A program made the position numbers and the translations under genes. From positions 1 through 21,415 of IMG/VR virus record IMGVR_UViG_3300020442_000918: a DNA stretch of 21,415 bases. One strand, given 5' to 3'. The DNA is from a virus. Under the pieces are notes generated by a model that was given only the letters and a program-made list of their open reading frames with translations, was not told the origin of the DNA and did no database searches. Of this stretch, positions 18,421 through 21,415 are shown in pieces (the first letter of the stretch is position 1; each line of letters begins with the position of its first letter).

Positions 18421-19110
18421 CTATATATGCCTTTCTAATTCAAATCCACACTTTCTTAATTGTTCAAGACTATAATCGAAAATGACAATGATCCTATCAC
18501 TGTCGCCATTGTGGGCTGCCCAGTGTTTGTCATGATCGTGGAATGCGAAAAGTTCACCCACGCTCCAAGATCTCTTTCTCCCCCGAACGCTGAGCCATGC
18601 CCCAGGATCTGTAACAACAGGAAAGTGTAACCGCAGTGAATCGATGTCTCCATTGTGAGGATTGATCTTAGTACCAGGTGACATTCTGGAGATCGTGGCA
18701 GACTTAAGAATCTGGTTGTCCACATCCTCCTGAATATATTTACTGGTATTAGGGCAAAACCTTACAAAACTTTGTGTAATTCTGGGGAGTAGTTCTTGTA
18801 CTCTCTCGGTTGTAGTGTTGAACAACTCAGTGAATGTGACCATCTCACTGAGCTCAAAGTCATTCTCATCTGCGGTAGAACCCACAGCATTGATAGGGAA
18901 TGGTATCACACGCCATGCCCCATCCCAGAGTTGTACTCTGCCTAGGTTAGTATCATCTACCCACTTGTCCATCACCCACTCGTCAAACAGATTCGAGTTC
19001 GCTTGTACGAAGTGAAGAACTTCTGGGATTACTTTTTCGTAGTTGTCTCTAAGATTACAAAAAGAGGACAAGACATTCATCTCGTCCTCGTGCCAAATTT
19101 TGCGGAGCAT
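18421..19110 (-). CDS. Aspartyl/asparaginyl beta-hydroxylase-like 2OG oxygenase
   Basis: The C-terminal half of the 229-residue product carries SRMSPGTKINPHNGDIDSLR with H152 and D155, LHFPVVTDPGAWLSVRG, ELFAFHDHDKHWAAHNGDSD with a third ligand at H196 or H200, and RIIVIFDY with R206. The iron motif here is H-x-x-D rather than H-x-D. The N-terminal 130 residues are helical and specific to this protein. It overlaps the zinc-finger gene by one base (TGATG) and lies among structural genes, so a virion or late-stage substrate is conceivable. Confidence 0.83.
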   Translation of the reverse strand: MLRKIWHEDEMNVLSSFCNLRDNYEKVIPEVLHFVQANSNLFDEWVMDKWVDDTNLGRVQLWDGAWRVIPFPINAVGSTADENDFELSEMVTFTELFNTTTERVQELLPRITQSFVRFCPNTSKYIQEDVDNQILKSATISRMSPGTKINPHNGDIDSLRLHFPVVTDPGAWLSVRGRKRSWSVGELFAFHDHDKHWAAHNGDSDRIIVIFDYSLEQLRKCGFELERHI

Positions 19111-19637
19111 CAGCAGTTCCAGGCTCTGAGGGACTTGTTAATTCTAGAATCAGGATCACTAGCAGTCTTCTTGCTAGTCAACTTCTTCTTCATGCCCTTC
19201 ATTCTAGCACAGAAACTTGCCCTGCGCTTGTTACCTTTCTTTTTACTGGGTGCTTTGAGATCAGACCCAGGGTTCTCACGCTCGTAGGATTTACGTCCTT
19301 TCTCGTTTAGACCACCTGATTTCTTTTTTCCTTCTTTGCGTTGCCATGCGCTCTCTTTGATGCCATCGTTGACATTGTAGAGAGAACCTGTGCCATTACA
19401 CTCAGGACACTTCTTCTCGCCATGGAGACCAGTCGAGTCGCAGTGCTTACACTGATGTGTCTCAGCATCGTAAGGCATGTCGCAGTGCTCAGCAACACTA
19501 GGACACCCATGCTTACCATGGACGGGACAATCTACCCCTTCCTTGGTATGCGTACAAGCTTCCTGCTTAGGAACCTTGGGCATCTTCTTTGCGGCAGTTT
19601 GTTTTGGAGTGCCAGCAGGATCATCGATCTCTGGCAT
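19110..19637 (-). CDS. DnaJ-type zinc-finger protein with basic conserved tail
   Basis: The ATG at 19637 has GGAG just upstream and is preferred to an upstream GTG. The 175-residue product has a Cys/His cluster (CTHTKEGVDCPVHGKHGC, residues 28-45), a DnaJ-like CxxCxxTG...CxxCxGTG finger (C63, C66, C77, C80), and a basic C-terminal module SFCARMKGMKKKLTSKKTAS then DPDSRINKSLRAWNC. The tail recurs in marine phage proteins (from memory). There is no J domain, so it is not a full DnaJ. The tail could bind nucleic acid or sit in the virion; function unknown. Confidence 0.8.
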   Translation of the reverse strand: MPEIDDPAGTPKQTAAKKMPKVPKQEACTHTKEGVDCPVHGKHGCPSVAEHCDMPYDAETHQCKHCDSTGLHGEKKCPECNGTGSLYNVNDGIKESAWQRKEGKKKSGGLNEKGRKSYERENPGSDLKAPSKKKGNKRRASFCARMKGMKKKLTSKKTASDPDSRINKSLRAWNC

Positions 19638-19651
19638 TATCTCCACTGCCC

Positions 19652-20803
19652 CTACGACTTTTTTTCGTTAAGCTCGGTTCTCCAATCAGAGAATGATAGA
19701 CCTTCCTTAGCTGTTTTAGCTGCCTTTTTGAAGGCGTCTTTGGCGGGGTAGTCCTTGTCGCCTGGTTTCGCAGGAGACTCTCCACGCTTTCTCTTAGCAT
19801 GGATATTGGCGTAAAGTCCCTTCTTCTCTTCGAGTTCAACTTCTTCCTTCTTAGTTTTCTTACCCATCGCCTTAGCAACAGCGCGACGACGGTTCATCAG
19901 ATAGGAGTCGGAAGCATCCTTGTCGCCATCATTGTCAACGTCACCGTCTTCTTTACCGACGGGATCCAATTTCTTTTTCTTCTCGTCAAGAACTTCCTGG
20001 TTCTTGTCCCAGTTGATAGCGTGCTCGTGTGCTTCAGTCTGAAGGATGTTCAGTGTAGCAACAGGAACGTTCTGCTCAAGACCATGCTCGAACATGATGT
20101 CGTAGTGGGATACGTTACCCTCTTCATCGAGAGTGTGCATCTCCTTCATACATACACCCTTGCCCCACTCGCTATGCTCAGCGTGGGTAGCACAGTCATG
20201 CTTCTTGACGAAGGCAGACTTCTTAGCAGCCTTACCAGGCTCCTTTGCCTTGGAGTATTTCTTCTCATCAATCACCTCGCCTTCCAGTTCAACACCTGCC
20301 TTCACGCAGTTGTCTACTGTCTTGCCGCCTTTCTTCTTGGTGCCAGCGAGTTTGTAACCCTTCCAGCAGGCTTTGCCGTCGAGTCCTTTCTTCTTCGCCT
20401 CGTCCATATCGTCGAGGAGACCAGCAACCTGGTCAACTAGGGATTCATGTTTGTCCATCTTATCTTTTTTGGGGTCGGGTGGGATGATTTGAGGTACGGG
20501 TTTACTGCCTGAAGGCTTTTTTACTGCTTGTCCAGGAGTGAGAGACATTACGTATTCGCGATACGCATCTGTACCGATCTCAAATACCTCTTTGATATCC
20601 TTGATCCAAGTACGGAATGTAGACTCTTCAGCGGTGACGCAGATCACATAGTTAGGACCACGACGTACAATTCTGCCGACGTTGCCTGACTCTGTGAGTA
20701 CCCACTCACCTTCATTATAAATTTCTTCACGATAGTATTTATCGCGGATCACCTTTTCGGTCGCAAGTTCTCTGGTCTTCTTTAGATCGCTGAAGCTCTT
20801 CAT
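19652..20803 (-). CDS. Modular basic structural protein with EF-hand-like loop
   Basis: The 383-residue product starts MKSFSDLKKTRELATEKVIR with a SH3-like strand region (residues 32-70, EGEWVLTESGNVGRIVRRGP). Short modules common in T4-like marine phages follow: GKACWKGYKLAGTKKKGGKT (143-162); a His/Cys segment (HDCATHAEHSEWGKGVC); a calcium-loop-like DVDNDGDKDASD (288-299); and GLYANIHAKRKRGESPAKPG (329-348). Linkers are rich in K and E. The mix suggests a virion or prohead-core protein rather than an enzyme. The ATG at 20803 has no good ribosome site; the upstream TTG codon is unlikely. Confidence 0.8.
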   Translation of the reverse strand: MKSFSDLKKTRELATEKVIRDKYYREEIYNEGEWVLTESGNVGRIVRRGPNYVICVTAEESTFRTWIKDIKEVFEIGTDAYREYVMSLTPGQAVKKPSGSKPVPQIIPPDPKKDKMDKHESLVDQVAGLLDDMDEAKKKGLDGKACWKGYKLAGTKKKGGKTVDNCVKAGVELEGEVIDEKKYSKAKEPGKAAKKSAFVKKHDCATHAEHSEWGKGVCMKEMHTLDEEGNVSHYDIMFEHGLEQNVPVATLNILQTEAHEHAINWDKNQEVLDEKKKKLDPVGKEDGDVDNDGDKDASDSYLMNRRRAVAKAMGKKTKKEEVELEEKKGLYANIHAKRKRGESPAKPGDKDYPAKDAFKKAAKTAKEGLSFSDWRTELNEKKS

Positions 20804-20825
20804 CAAAACACGTGATTGTTTCTAT

Positions 20826-20833
20826 TATTTATT
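20826..20833 (-). promoter_or_regulatory. Possible late promoter variant AATAAATA
   Basis: One mismatch from TATAAATA on the minus strand, 23 bases before the ATG at 20803 and overlapping the end of the nucleotidyltransferase gene. AT-rich setting; weak evidence alone. Confidence 0.35.
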
Positions 20834-21386
20834 AAGGCATGTTATCTACAATTTCTTTCATCAATGCCATAGCATCTTTGTCGGGTAGTGCCTTAGGTAT
20901 ACCCTGTCTGAAAGTCTTAAAGTCTCCTGCCACAGCAGCACGTCTCATCTTGGTGCCAGAGATAGCAAAGGTATCTCCATCAGCATCACGTTCACCTGAT
21001 GAGATGATGTCCATCTTACGGAAGAAGAACTCCTTACCATTATACTTCTTGATCCACTGCATCGCAGCAACACGATCAGATCCTACTACCATTACTACAT
21101 CATCATAACCCTGACCCTGTAGTTCTTTGAGAATAGCAACAGGATCTCTAGGTCCACTGCGGATGTTCTTAGCAAGTCTAGGGAACATCTTCTTAGCGTA
21201 GTGAAACTTACGATCAGGTGGCAGAGGGTTGCTACCCTTCTTATCAACAGACTGAGACAGGTAGATGTACCAGTCACAGTTGCCTGCCTTACCTTTGACC
21301 GCGTTAAAGTTCTCCTCGTGACCAATGGTCGGAGGTTGGAACCTACCAAACGTGAAGTAGACGCATTTGTAATCTACTATTTCCAT
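20832..21386 (-). CDS. Cytidylyltransferase-like nucleotidyltransferase
   Basis: The 184-residue product has FTFGRFQPPTIGHEENFNAV, with the TIGH (HxGH-type) nucleotide-binding motif at residues 20-23, and AISGTKMRRA near 141-150, the counterpart of the ISSTxxR motif. Between them lie basic residues and a Rossmann-like strand (DDVVMVVGSDRV). Such enzymes transfer a nucleotide to a phosphorylated substrate, as in NAD or phospholipid head-group synthesis. Homologues are common among structural genes of T4-like cyanophages; substrate unknown. The start at ATG 21386 overlaps the upstream coding frame by 10 bases. Confidence 0.88.
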   Translation of the reverse strand: MEIVDYKCVYFTFGRFQPPTIGHEENFNAVKGKAGNCDWYIYLSQSVDKKGSNPLPPDRKFHYAKKMFPRLAKNIRSGPRDPVAILKELQGQGYDDVVMVVGSDRVAAMQWIKKYNGKEFFFRKMDIISSGERDADGDTFAISGTKMRRAAVAGDFKTFRQGIPKALPDKDAMALMKEIVDNMP

Positions 21387-21415
21387 TCTTTCGACAGTGT
21401 GAAATTGATATACGA
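21377..21415 (-). CDS. C-terminal end of an upstream gene (cut by window edge)
   Basis: One minus-strand frame reads SYINFTLSKEWK then TAG and runs off the window edge. A short overlap with the next start is typical here, so this is probably the tail of a neighbouring, likely structural, gene. Too short to identify. Confidence 0.45.
   Translation of the reverse strand, partial: SYINFTLSKEWK

Noticed and set aside
19799-20440. 213-aa leucine-rich plus-strand ORF
   Set aside because: Opposite the Lys/Glu-rich structural protein: lysine and glutamate codons read in reverse give Leu, Phe and Ser, so the hydrophobic look is an artefact.

Overview
The window is a compact, gene-dense stretch of a T4-like cyanophage (marine cyanomyovirus) genome, most likely from a phage of Synechococcus or Prochlorococcus. 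Every supported gene reads on the minus strand, so transcription runs from base 21415 to base 1. Neighbouring genes overlap by a few bases (ATGA, GTGA, TTGA junctions). The gene set is diagnostic: phage plastocyanin, plastid-type terminal oxidase (PTOX), 6-phosphogluconate and glucose-6-phosphate dehydrogenases, class I ribonucleotide reductase NrdA/NrdB, a gp61-type primase, two tRNAs, and T4-type TATAAATA late promoters. There is no gene-free stretch over 300 bases.

In transcription order. (1) 21415-16528 is a virion-type block: the tail of an upstream gene, a TIGH-motif nucleotidyltransferase, a modular basic protein with an EF-hand-like loop, a DnaJ-type zinc-finger protein, a 2-oxoglutarate (2OG) oxygenase, a small protein, an Ig-domain protein behind a late promoter, and two conserved or basic proteins. 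(2) 16631-14190 holds three 2OG-oxygenase-like genes in a row, two of them tandem paralogues. (3) 14157-9084 is nucleotide and DNA metabolism: a coiled-coil/membrane protein, primase, nrdA, nrdB and small proteins. (4) 9097-6429 is an accessory zone of small genes, another oxygenase, palindromes, a GIY-YIG nuclease, a near-consensus sigma-70 promoter, and tRNA-Arg(TCT) and tRNA-Val(TAC). (5) 6422-4336 has two more oxygenases, an exported beta-barrel-like protein as an isolated late unit, a small membrane protein and a Phd/YefM-like protein. (6) 4382-1 is host takeover: a hypothetical gene of unclear role, petE, PTOX, five small genes, gnd and zwf (cut by the window edge).

The metabolic logic of block 6 is inferred from known families. 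Plastocyanin and PTOX redirect photosynthetic electron flow. Zwf and Gnd run the oxidative pentose phosphate pathway to give NADPH and ribose-5-phosphate, and NrdAB turns ribonucleotides into dNTPs for phage DNA.

The most unusual features are: seven 2OG-Fe(II)-oxygenase-like genes in 21 kb; a beta-barrel gene whose late promoter sits between two near-identical palindromes; three terminator hairpins whose U-tracts run straight into the next start codon; and an ORF that ends inside tRNA-Arg.
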